This document shows positions 1 to 5,359 of a stretch of DNA of 5,359 nt, piece by piece. The stretch covers positions 1 through 5,359 of the forward strand of contig DOZG01000023.1 of NCBI GenBank assembly GCA_003518125.1. Reading direction: 5' to 3'. The first letter of the stretch is position 1. Each line of letters begins with the position of its first letter. The stretch comes from Patescibacteria group bacterium (GTDB lineage Bacteria; Patescibacteriota; Dojkabacteria; SC72). The translations under genes and the position numbers were made by a program. The notes under the pieces were generated by a model. It saw only the letters and a list, made by a program, of their open reading frames with translations. It had not been told where the DNA came from and made no database searches.

Positions 1-1233
1 GGTCATTTCACCACCAAGTGAGAAAATATATTTGGGATCTTTTACATCCTTAGGTTGAATCTTTACAGTTAAAACTTTAGCTTTTTTAGGACTTACCTGA
101 CTACTTACTGCTCTTCTCCATATCAAATCGTAAAGTTTAGCCTGAGCACTACCAAATTTCTTCTGAATATCCTCTTTTGTCACTGAGAAATCTGTAGGTC
201 TAATAGCTTCGTGAGCTTCTTGTGCTCCCTTACTCTTTGCTTTATAGAAAACAGGTTTCTCTGGTAGATATTTCTCACCATATTCTGTTTTGATAAGCTT
301 TCTTATCTCCTTAATAGCCTTCATACTAAGATTAGACGAATCTGTCCTCATATATGTAATATATCCTGCTTGGTACAATGCTTGAGCAATTCCCATTGTC
401 CTTTTAGATGTAAAACTAAACATAATATTTGCAGATTGTTGCATCTTTGATGTTGTGAGTGATGGATAAGGTCTCCTTGTAACTTCCTTTTCAACAACAT
501 CTACTACCTTGTAATTGGAACTACCTAATAATTTTTCTAGAGCTTTAACTTCTTTTTCATTTGCAGGAATATACTTTTTACCATCTTTGGTCTTTAACTT
601 TGCAATTAGATTATTCCCATCCCTATCCTTAACCACAACAGTAAAATCCCAGAATTCTTTTGGATTGAAGGCTTCTCTTTCTTCTTCTCTTTCAACAATT
701 AATCTTAGGGCCACAGACTGCACCCTACCACCGGAGAGTCCATACCAAACTTTCTTCCATATTATTTCCGAAAGTTTATAACCCACTAATCTATCTAAAA
801 CTCTTCTAGCTTTTTGAGCCTCTACTAAATTATTATCTATTTCCCCAGCATTAATTATTGCTTTATTTACAGCTTCCTTCGTAACCTCATTAAAGGTAAC
901 TCTCTTGGGATTTTTGAGTTTAAGTGCATTTTTAACATGCCATGCAATTGCTTCTCCTTCACGGTCAGGATCCATAGCGAGATATATATTTCCACCTTTA
1001 GGAAGAGCCTTTTTGAGATCTTTAATTATCTTACCTTTACCATATATTACTTCAAATTGAGGTTCATATTTATTCTCAACATCAACTGCAAGTTTACTTT
1101 TTGGTAAATCTATTATATGTCCTACTGTGGCCATCACCTTAAAATTAGAACCAAGGTACTTATTAATCGTCTTTGCTTTCGCAGGGGATTCTACAAGTAC
1201 TAAGTTTTTGTAATTGTTTTTTATTTTTGGCAT
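1..1233 (-). CDS. topA: Type I DNA topoisomerase (TopA), C-terminal part cut off by window edge
   Basis: Type IA topoisomerase, which relaxes negatively supercoiled DNA in the cytoplasm by Mg-dependent single-strand cleavage and passage. The frame is open from the ATG at 1233 to base 1, giving 411 residues of a family that usually has about 700-900. The N-terminal TOPRIM domain shows VESPAKAKTI (residues 14-23, acidic Glu15) and the metal site MDPDREGEAIAWH (87-99; Asp88, Asp90, Glu92). SGGRVQSVALRLIVERE follows at 167-183. The active-site segment GYITYMRTDS (290-299) holds the catalytic Tyr294 and Arg296. HEAIRPTD is at 341-348. The rest of the core and any zinc-finger tail lie beyond the edge. 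The frame actually opens at a TTG (1242-1240) just after an in-frame TAA; that TTG has an AGAGGG eight bases upstream and would add three residues. dprA lies upstream, as in Firmicutes. The family assignment is near certain; the exact start is not. Confidence 0.97.
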   Translation of the reverse strand, partial: MPKIKNNYKNLVLVESPAKAKTINKYLGSNFKVMATVGHIIDLPKSKLAVDVENKYEPQFEVIYGKGKIIKDLKKALPKGGNIYLAMDPDREGEAIAWHVKNALKLKNPKRVTFNEVTKEAVNKAIINAGEIDNNLVEAQKARRVLDRLVGYKLSEIIWKKVWYGLSGGRVQSVALRLIVEREEEREAFNPKEFWDFTVVVKDRDGNNLIAKLKTKDGKKYIPANEKEVKALEKLLGSSNYKVVDVVEKEVTRRPYPSLTTSKMQQSANIMFSFTSKRTMGIAQALYQAGYITYMRTDSSNLSMKAIKEIRKLIKTEYGEKYLPEKPVFYKAKSKGAQEAHEAIRPTDFSVTKEDIQKKFGSAQAKLYDLIWRRAVSSQVSPKKAKVLTVKIQPKDVKDPKYIFSLGGEMT

Positions 1234-1244
1234 AATCTTCAATT

Positions 1245-1273
1245 AAAATACCCTCTATAAATTGAATTGTCAA
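1245..1273 (-). promoter_or_regulatory. Predicted sigma70-type promoter for topA
   Basis: On the minus strand a perfect -35 box TTGACA (1273-1268) is followed by a 17-base spacer and TATTTT (1250-1245), a 4-of-6 match to the -10 consensus. Transcription would be expected to start near 1238-1240, only about 5-8 bases ahead of the topA ATG at 1233, so the message would have almost no leader. The box match and spacing are seen directly; activity is inferred. AT-rich DNA gives chance -10 boxes often, but a full TTGACA at 17-base spacing directly ahead of a gene is less likely to be accidental. Confidence 0.5.
1251..1256 (-). promoter_or_regulatory. Possible Shine-Dalgarno site for a TTG start of topA
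   Basis: AGAGGG lies 8 bases before TTG (1242-1240), which is in frame with topA and directly follows an in-frame TAA (1245-1243). It would work only on a transcript that begins upstream, for example read-through from dprA, because the predicted promoter places its -10 box between this site and the start. The ATG at 1233 itself has only a weak GAAG just upstream. Confidence 0.4.
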
Positions 1274-1325
1274 GAAAATGAGTCTTTCTTATCTTAAATT
1301 TCTATACTATATTTTATAGTGGTGG

Positions 1326-1335
1326 GAACTAGTTC
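1326..1335. repeat. Perfect 10-base palindrome GAACTAGTTC
   Basis: GAACT/AGTTC is a self-complementary decamer with no loop, about 55 bases upstream of the predicted topA -35 box. Such a short dyad could bind a dimeric regulator, but it can also occur by chance, and no second copy was noticed nearby. No regulator is suggested by the sequence. Confidence 0.3.
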
Positions 1336-1397
1336 AAATATTTCCAACATTATCCTCCAAGCCTACAGTACCTATATAATCTATTCCCTACATTGTA

Positions 1398-2222
1398 CTA
1401 ATATTTAAACCGATCGGATAGAAAAGTAGTTAGCTGTTTAGGGGAATATAGGGGTGCAGATCCCCTCTCTAAGAGTATGTTACAACCCTGTAACGCAAAT
1501 CTATTTATACCACAGGGAATACAGAAAACCTCCCTTCCATATTCAAGAGCCATTCTTGCGGTTATCAATGACCCTCCCTGCTCTCCAGACTCTACTACTA
1601 CTATAGCAAGTGATAGTCCTGCTAGAATTCTGTTCCTCACTGGAAACATACCCTTAACGATTACTCTCCCTGGTGGAAACTCAGAGATAATCAAACCATT
1701 CTTTGCAATCTCCTGATACAACCCCTTATTACTCTTTGGGTACCCCTTGTCAATCCCTCCTGCTACCACCGCAACTGTAGGAATTCCTAAATCTAAACAT
1801 TGCTGATGTACCTGTGCATCAATACCTCTAGCTAAACCACTCACAACTACAATATCTTGTTCTTTTACACCCTCTAACATATATCTTACACACCACTTTC
1901 CATATTTTGTCATCTCCCTAGTTCCTACTATTGTAATCATTTCTTTGTTTAATAGTTTGGTATTACCCTTACAAAATAAAACTAAAGGAAAATCATATAT
2001 CTCTTTCAGTAATTGAGGATATTCAGAATCATTACAAGAGAGTACCTTGATGTTTTGAGATAGCATCAAATTACCAAACTTCCTTAAAGTTTTCTGATCA
2101 AGTCTAAACACTTGATGATGTAAGATATGCTCAATCACGTATTTCCTCCCTATTCCTTCTTTTTGTAACATATATGCTACCTCAAGCTTATTAAACTTCA
2201 TATATTGAAGTTTAACAAACAT
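1398..2222 (-). CDS. dprA: DNA-processing protein DprA (Smf), short form without winged-helix tail
   Basis: Cytoplasmic protein that binds incoming single-stranded DNA and loads RecA during natural transformation; also kept in many bacteria not known to be competent. The open frame is 274 residues. A small helical N-terminal domain (about 8-60) precedes the Rossmann-like DprA core: IVGTREMTKYG (98-108), SGLARGIDAQVH (128-139), GGIDKGYPKSNK (155-166), SEFPPG (180-185), FPVRNRILAGLS (193-204) and GSLITARMALEYGREVF (217-233). Arg102 and the lysines after YP (163, 166) lie in the motifs that bind ssDNA in pneumococcal DprA. The frame ends soon after the core, so the C-terminal winged-helix domain of longer homologues is absent, as in pneumococcal DprA. 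The start is uncertain. ATG 2222 lies 18 bases after mrdA but has no Shine-Dalgarno. Met8 (2201) best matches the family N-terminus but sits in a hairpin. Met18 (2171) has GAGG 8 bases upstream but would cut the first helix. The identity is secure. Confidence 0.96.
   Translation of the reverse strand: MFVKLQYMKFNKLEVAYMLQKEGIGRKYVIEHILHHQVFRLDQKTLRKFGNLMLSQNIKVLSCNDSEYPQLLKEIYDFPLVLFCKGNTKLLNKEMITIVGTREMTKYGKWCVRYMLEGVKEQDIVVVSGLARGIDAQVHQQCLDLGIPTVAVVAGGIDKGYPKSNKGLYQEIAKNGLIISEFPPGRVIVKGMFPVRNRILAGLSLAIVVVESGEQGGSLITARMALEYGREVFCIPCGINRFALQGCNILLERGSAPLYSPKQLTTFLSDRFKY
2180..2183 (-). promoter_or_regulatory. Shine-Dalgarno-like GAGG inside the dprA 5' end
   Basis: GAGG (2183-2180) is followed at an ideal 8-base spacing by an in-frame ATG (2171-2169, Met18 of the long dprA frame). 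It is the only good ribosome-binding sequence among the three candidate dprA starts. Starting there would give 257 residues and remove part of the first helix of the N-terminal domain, so it may be coincidental or mark a second, shorter product. Confidence 0.3.
2191..2215. repeat. Perfect 10-base-pair inverted repeat in the dprA start region
   Basis: TTAAACTTCA (2191-2200) and its exact complement TGAAGTTTAA (2206-2215) flank a 5-base loop. In the dprA message this would form a mostly A-U hairpin within the first 11 codons of the long frame. The AUG of Met8 (2201-2199) straddles the loop and the 3' arm. No T-run follows, so it is not a terminator. It could hinder initiation at Met8, serve as a DNA operator, or be a by-product of AT-rich coding sequence. 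Confidence 0.55.
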
Positions 2223-2240
2223 AAATGAACAGAAGATGAA

Positions 2241-4250
2241 CTAGTAATATCCATTCTCAATTAACCAATGCAAGACCTCTTTTATATGTGGTAACGAATT
2301 AAAACTTAACCCACCATTCTCAAAGAATATGGTAAAGGAATATTTAGGATCGTCATATGGGTAGAATCCCGCAATCCAAGCATGGGTGTGTTCATATTCC
2401 CCTTCTCGATTCAACACTCCAAATTCAGCTGTACCAGTCTTAACTGCAACCTCCTTACCTAAACTTGAAAGTATTCCAGAACTCCCTAATGCACTATACA
2501 CGGTTGACCACATACCTTCTCTAACGATATCTAAGGATTCTTTAGATACGATATTTATTCCAAGTGGTTCGAAGGAAAGCTCTTGTATATTTCCATTTTT
2601 ATCAATTACTTTCTGTCCAACATGTGGCCTATACAGTGTCCCACCGTTTGCAATTGCTGCCATCCAGTTAACCATTTGAATCGGTGTAACTAATGTAATA
2701 CCCTGCCCAATTACAGAGTTACAAGAATCTCCCTCTGGATACCAAACTGGATCCAACCATGGACTACCATGTTCAGCCAAATATATCTTGTTCTCTGGGG
2801 AAGGTAATCTACCAGGCATTTCACCAGGGATATCTATCCCCGTATATTCACCAATACCAAAAGCTTTTAAATATGGGACTAACTCATTCATATCCCAATG
2901 TCTGATGGTTTCGCAAAAAAATATATTTGATGAACGAGCAATGGCCTGTATTATATTAAGCTGCCCATATGCATGATTATGAAATTCTTGAAATGGTGCC
3001 CCATTGCTAAAAGTATATCCTAATCGACTGGTATATATGGTTGAGGTTGTGATAGCTCCAGAATCTAGTGCACCAGTAGCTACAAGAGTCTTAAATGTCG
3101 ATCCAGGAGGCACCTGTGCTGCAATAGACCGATTAAGAAGAGGAACCCTATCATCTACAAGCAATGCATCGTAATCTGCTTGAGATATTCCTCCTATAAA
3201 TTGGTTTATATCATACCCAGGATAAGATACCAAACCTAAAATCTCTCCATTGTTAACATCTTCTACAATCACAGAAGCTCCTTTTGCACTATTTTTTTTC
3301 ACCGAAGACTTCAATATTTCATAAAGCTGTTTTTGTACCTCTAAATCCAGAGTTAGGTATAAACTTCCTCCTGAACTCTCTGGTATCAAAGTATATGAAG
3401 AACCTGTTATTGAATGACCAAGGGCATTAATCTCGGTAGCCTGTCTCCCATTCTGTCCAGCTAGTAATTCATTGTAAAACTTCTCAATCCCAAGTTTCCC
3501 TACAGTATCATTCTGAGAAATATACTCATACCTCTCAATATCCTCAGCAGAAGCCTCCCCTACATACCCAAGAACATGGGAGAGATATTCTGGATACTTA
3601 TATATTCTTTTACTTCCATCTTCAAGTACGACACCAAAGAGCTCTTCTCCTCTGGATTTAATATTGATAGAGACGTCATTATCGATATCTCTAGCAAGAA
3701 GAATACTAGACAGATATGGGTTTGATATATATATAGAGTATATTTTTTCATATATACTTGAATACTCCTCATCTCCATCTAACACTAACAACCATTTGTC
3801 TCCTAAAATCTCTTCTAAAACACCGGATACATAGCGTAAACGCTCTTCATCAATCTCTAATTGGTGATCTAGAAATACATCGATATTAATATATACATTA
3901 ACTGCAGCAACATTTTCTACAAGTTTTTCCCCATTTTTATCAAATACTATCCCCCTATATGCAGGTATTGTTGTAATCCTAATATTATTGTATTCAGACC
4001 GTTCTACCATCTCTTCCCCCTCAACTATCTGAAGTCGTGCAAGCGACACAAACAAAACAGAAAAAAGAAATCCCGAGAGGAGAAAGATGTAGAGGAAATT
4101 CCAAGCAGAAATACTTTGTGAGCCAGCATTATGTAGAATATGATTCAACTGCTCCCCACTACTGACTGAAGGGATATTACTCTTTGAGACTTTTGGAGTT
4201 CTAAGCTGTTTCTTATCCAGTTTTTTATCGAATTTTAAACCCTTTTTCAT
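2241..4250 (-). CDS. mrdA: Penicillin-binding protein 2, elongation-specific transpeptidase
   Basis: Class B penicillin-binding protein, the D,D-transpeptidase of the Rod complex that cross-links new peptidoglycan during elongation; anchored in the cytoplasmic membrane with its catalytic domain outside. The 669 residues match the family (E. coli 633; Gram-positive forms somewhat longer). A lysine-rich cytoplasmic tail (1-48) is followed by one membrane helix (about 50-70). The dimerisation/pedestal region starts with AYRGIVFDKNGEKL (97-110) and includes GKLGIEKFYNELLAGQNG (251-268). The transpeptidase domain (about 320-665) has GLVSYPGYDIN (339-349), the active-site STFK (384-387, Ser384 nucleophile), SSN (440-442) and KTGT (604-607), so the catalytic set is complete. 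The ATG overlaps the mreD stop as ATGA, with a purine-rich AAAAGAGA about 8 bases upstream, so translation is probably coupled to mreD. rodA, the usual partner, does not follow; dprA does. FtsI/PBP3 is the alternative family, but the MreCD neighbours and RGxxxDxNG layout favour PBP2. Confidence 0.95.
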   Translation of the reverse strand: MKKGLKFDKKLDKKQLRTPKVSKSNIPSVSSGEQLNHILHNAGSQSISAWNFLYIFLLSGFLFSVLFVSLARLQIVEGEEMVERSEYNNIRITTIPAYRGIVFDKNGEKLVENVAAVNVYINIDVFLDHQLEIDEERLRYVSGVLEEILGDKWLLVLDGDEEYSSIYEKIYSIYISNPYLSSILLARDIDNDVSINIKSRGEELFGVVLEDGSKRIYKYPEYLSHVLGYVGEASAEDIERYEYISQNDTVGKLGIEKFYNELLAGQNGRQATEINALGHSITGSSYTLIPESSGGSLYLTLDLEVQKQLYEILKSSVKKNSAKGASVIVEDVNNGEILGLVSYPGYDINQFIGGISQADYDALLVDDRVPLLNRSIAAQVPPGSTFKTLVATGALDSGAITTSTIYTSRLGYTFSNGAPFQEFHNHAYGQLNIIQAIARSSNIFFCETIRHWDMNELVPYLKAFGIGEYTGIDIPGEMPGRLPSPENKIYLAEHGSPWLDPVWYPEGDSCNSVIGQGITLVTPIQMVNWMAAIANGGTLYRPHVGQKVIDKNGNIQELSFEPLGINIVSKESLDIVREGMWSTVYSALGSSGILSSLGKEVAVKTGTAEFGVLNREGEYEHTHAWIAGFYPYDDPKYSFTIFFENGGLSFNSLPHIKEVLHWLIENGYY

Positions 4251-4735
4251 ATTGATATTCTCTTTTCTGTCCTAAACCTACTATTTAATATATTGACTAC
4301 AAATATTAGAATTGTAGATAGTAATGATTTAAATAAATAGTTTAGAAAAACTTGAAAACTAAAAACCTCAAAGACACCATCCTCCAAAAATGAAGATAGT
4401 ACCCACAACAAGATGTAGAAGAGAAGTACAGATAAAAAGTATGGAATATATGAAAGTAGAATCTGCTTCTTGGGAATTACAAGAAAGAGGGTATACAAAG
4501 TTAGGACACTCAAGGAAATACTTAAGAGAGTAACTCCCAGACTTCTATATAATATTATATCTATAAATATGGATGTAAAGAAAACTACTATACTCCACTT
4601 CTTCCAATCCCATTTTTCTAATAATGTTAGGGCTATAATTATTGCAACTGAGAAAGCACAAAGAGTTGAAAAAAAACTTTCAAATGCCAATAAAATAACA
4701 ATTCCAATTATTATCATTAAAATATTAATCAACAT
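4247..4735 (-). CDS. mreD: Rod shape-determining membrane protein MreD
   Basis: Small integral membrane protein of the elongasome, linking MreC and the MreB filament to the PBP2/RodA synthase. The 162 residues are almost wholly hydrophobic, with about five or six membrane helices near residues 2-20, 22-39, 47-64, 67-87, 91-115 and 128-149. Short charged loops include EKWDWKK (40-46) and PKKQ (88-91), and the tail is basic (NSRFRTEKR, 151-159). Size and topology fit MreD, a family whose sequence is poorly conserved, so the call rests largely on its place between mreC and the PBP2 gene. The ATG at 4735 lies inside the end of mreC (11-base overlap) with TTAGG about 7 bases upstream. The stop is TGA, overlapping the mrdA ATG. 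A run of eight T in the coding strand (4676-4669) encodes part of the second helix region. Confidence 0.88.
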   Translation of the reverse strand: MLINILMIIIGIVILLAFESFFSTLCAFSVAIIIALTLLEKWDWKKWSIVVFFTSIFIDIILYRSLGVTLLSISLSVLTLYTLFLVIPKKQILLSYIPYFLSVLLFYILLWVLSSFLEDGVFEVFSFQVFLNYLFKSLLSTILIFVVNILNSRFRTEKRISI

Positions 4736-5359
4736 CCTTTAACCTAATGAAAAGATTAAGTAAATCGTAGTAATCGATAACCGGAGAGACATATCCACTA
4801 CGCGTGGTAGTTGCAGGATCTTCAGACAGTCCTACGATATGACCCAACACCAGGTTATCTCCTACCTTACTATCATTGACGATTACTATATCACCATTCT
4901 TAACTCCACTATTCATTCCAATATTCTCAATTCTTATACCATCTGAGGAACCATTAATAACTGCTCTACTAAGTATATTTCTACTATCTGTCTCATCAGC
5001 AGAAATTATATATGTCTCTAAAAAGCTTGATTTTGATATCGGTAATCTTACACTAGAAGTATACTGATTACATTCAACTACAATCCCGATAAAGGTACTA
5101 CCTAAAACAGCAATATCTCCTTTGGTAACACCATCTTGTAATCCAACATTTATTATAAGAGACTCCGACTCCATATGATCAAGTATTTTGCCATACACAT
5201 ACACATATTCACTATTCTGCAATTCTAACTGAGTTTTTAAATCATAGTTTTCATTTTTCAAACTCTGATAATTAACAATATCTATCTTATACTGTGCTAA
5301 TTCCATTTTCATCTGATTATATTCATTTCTAAACTCAGAAATATTCGTAAGTGTCGAAA
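4725..5359 (-). CDS. mreC: Rod shape-determining protein MreC, N-terminus cut off by window edge
   Basis: Extracytoplasmic scaffold of the elongation machinery; MreC binds and activates PBP2 and connects to MreD and MreB. The frame is open to the right edge, giving 210 residues; full-length proteins have about 270-300, so the cytoplasmic tip and single membrane helix are probably missing. An internal Met (5312) is not the start, because coiled-coil sequence continues upstream of it. Using visible-residue numbers, a charged heptad-like coiled coil spans about 1-48 (LKNENYDLKTQLELQ at 33-47). The two beta-rich domains follow: YGKILD (55-60) leading into NVGLQDGVTKGD (70-81) and FIGIVVE (89-95), then IENIGMNSGVKNGDIVIV (143-160) and LGHIVGL (171-177). 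These resemble the paired beta domains of the MreC family. The TAA stop lies inside mreD. mreB would be expected just beyond the right edge. Confidence 0.93.
   Translation of the reverse strand, partial: STLTNISEFRNEYNQMKMELAQYKIDIVNYQSLKNENYDLKTQLELQNSEYVYVYGKILDHMESESLIINVGLQDGVTKGDIAVLGSTFIGIVVECNQYTSSVRLPISKSSFLETYIISADETDSRNILSRAVINGSSDGIRIENIGMNSGVKNGDIVIVNDSKVGDNLVLGHIVGLSEDPATTTRSGYVSPVIDYYDLLNLFIRLKDVD

Larger units (their letters stand above)
1234..1397. other. dprA-topA intergenic gap
   Basis: This is the only non-coding stretch of note. Besides the predicted topA promoter it holds a 10-base palindrome GAACTAGTTC (1326-1335), a 6-base inverted repeat ACTATA/TATAGT with a three-base loop (1306-1320), and a tiny minus-strand frame of 18 codons (1350-1294) near a GGAGG. 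I see no GC-rich hairpin followed by a T-run on either strand, so there is no convincing intrinsic terminator after dprA. Read-through from the upstream operon into topA is therefore plausible. Confidence 0.6.

Noticed and set aside
515..781. Open frame on the plus strand of 88 codons
   Set aside because: It lies antisense to topA, whose protein motifs are unmistakable, and its translation has no recognisable domain.
1360..1397. Near-repeat GTACAATGTAGG / GTACTGTAGG just after dprA
   Set aside because: Only two imperfect short copies; no array, no flanking mobile-element features, and no stem for a terminator.
1477..1716. Open frame on the plus strand of 79 codons
   Set aside because: It is antisense to the conserved DprA core (ITARMALEYG, RNRILAGLS); a shadow frame with no ribosome-binding site of note.
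2240..2280. Possible promoter for dprA at the end of mrdA (TTGCAT, 18 bases, TATTAC)
   Set aside because: The -35 matches only 3 of 6 and the -10 only 4 of 6; expected by chance in AT-rich DNA.
2386..2976. Plus-strand open frames (2386-2679 and 2788-2976)
   Set aside because: Both are antisense to the transpeptidase domain of PBP2 and show no family resemblance.
3560..3778. Second minus-strand frame within mrdA
   Set aside because: It overlaps the PBP2 pedestal region in another frame; the PBP2 reading is continuous and conserved there.
4470..5067. Plus-strand frames opposite mreD and mreC (4470-4742, 4876-5067)
   Set aside because: They are antisense shadows of the operon genes, without recognisable domains; the hydrophobic or basic look follows from the opposite strand's codons.
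1..5359. Recoded TGA (as in Gracilibacteria/Absconditabacteria or Mycoplasma)
   Set aside because: No in-frame TGA occurs in about 1,700 codons, Gly and Trp use GGN and TGG, and mreD ends in TGA at a natural ATGA junction.

Overview
The window carries five protein genes, all on the minus strand, so the transcription order runs from high to low coordinates: mreC (5' end cut by the window edge), mreD, a class B penicillin-binding protein 2 (mrdA), dprA, and topA (3' end cut by the window edge). It is a chromosomal core region joining a cell-elongation block (MreC, MreD, PBP2) to a DNA-processing block (DprA, topoisomerase I). I see no rRNA, tRNA, CRISPR array, insertion sequence or phage gene.

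Organism: the DNA is AT-rich, coding is dense, and the genes use the standard bacterial code. About 1,700 codons contain no in-frame TGA, Gly uses GGN, and mreD ends in TGA. The dprA-topA adjacency is well known in Firmicutes (smf-topA in Bacillus). An mreC-mreD-PBP2 block running straight into dprA-topA without rodA is less usual. A Candidate Phyla Radiation (Patescibacteria) or Firmicutes-like lineage is possible, but this is a weak inference. The MreBCD/PBP2 set implies a walled, probably rod-shaped cell.

Layout: mreC and mreD overlap by 11 bases. mreD and mrdA overlap by 4 bases (ATGA). mrdA and dprA are separated by 18 bases. These four genes therefore look like one operon whose promoter lies beyond the right edge, perhaps ahead of an unseen mreB. 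Between dprA and topA is a gap of about 160 bases, the only real non-coding stretch. It holds a consensus-like promoter (TTGACA, 17-base spacer, TATTTT) directly ahead of topA, two small palindromes and a doubtful 18-codon frame, but no convincing terminator. topA may thus have its own promoter and also receive read-through.

Function: MreC and MreD form the membrane and periplasmic part of the elongasome, and PBP2 is its transpeptidase. DprA loads RecA on incoming single-stranded DNA, and TopA relaxes negative supercoils. I found no clearly new biological system. The points most worth a second look are the start regions of dprA (a perfect 10-base-pair inverted repeat over a possible start codon) and topA (a promoter so close that the transcript may be nearly leaderless, competing with a Shine-Dalgarno/TTG start).
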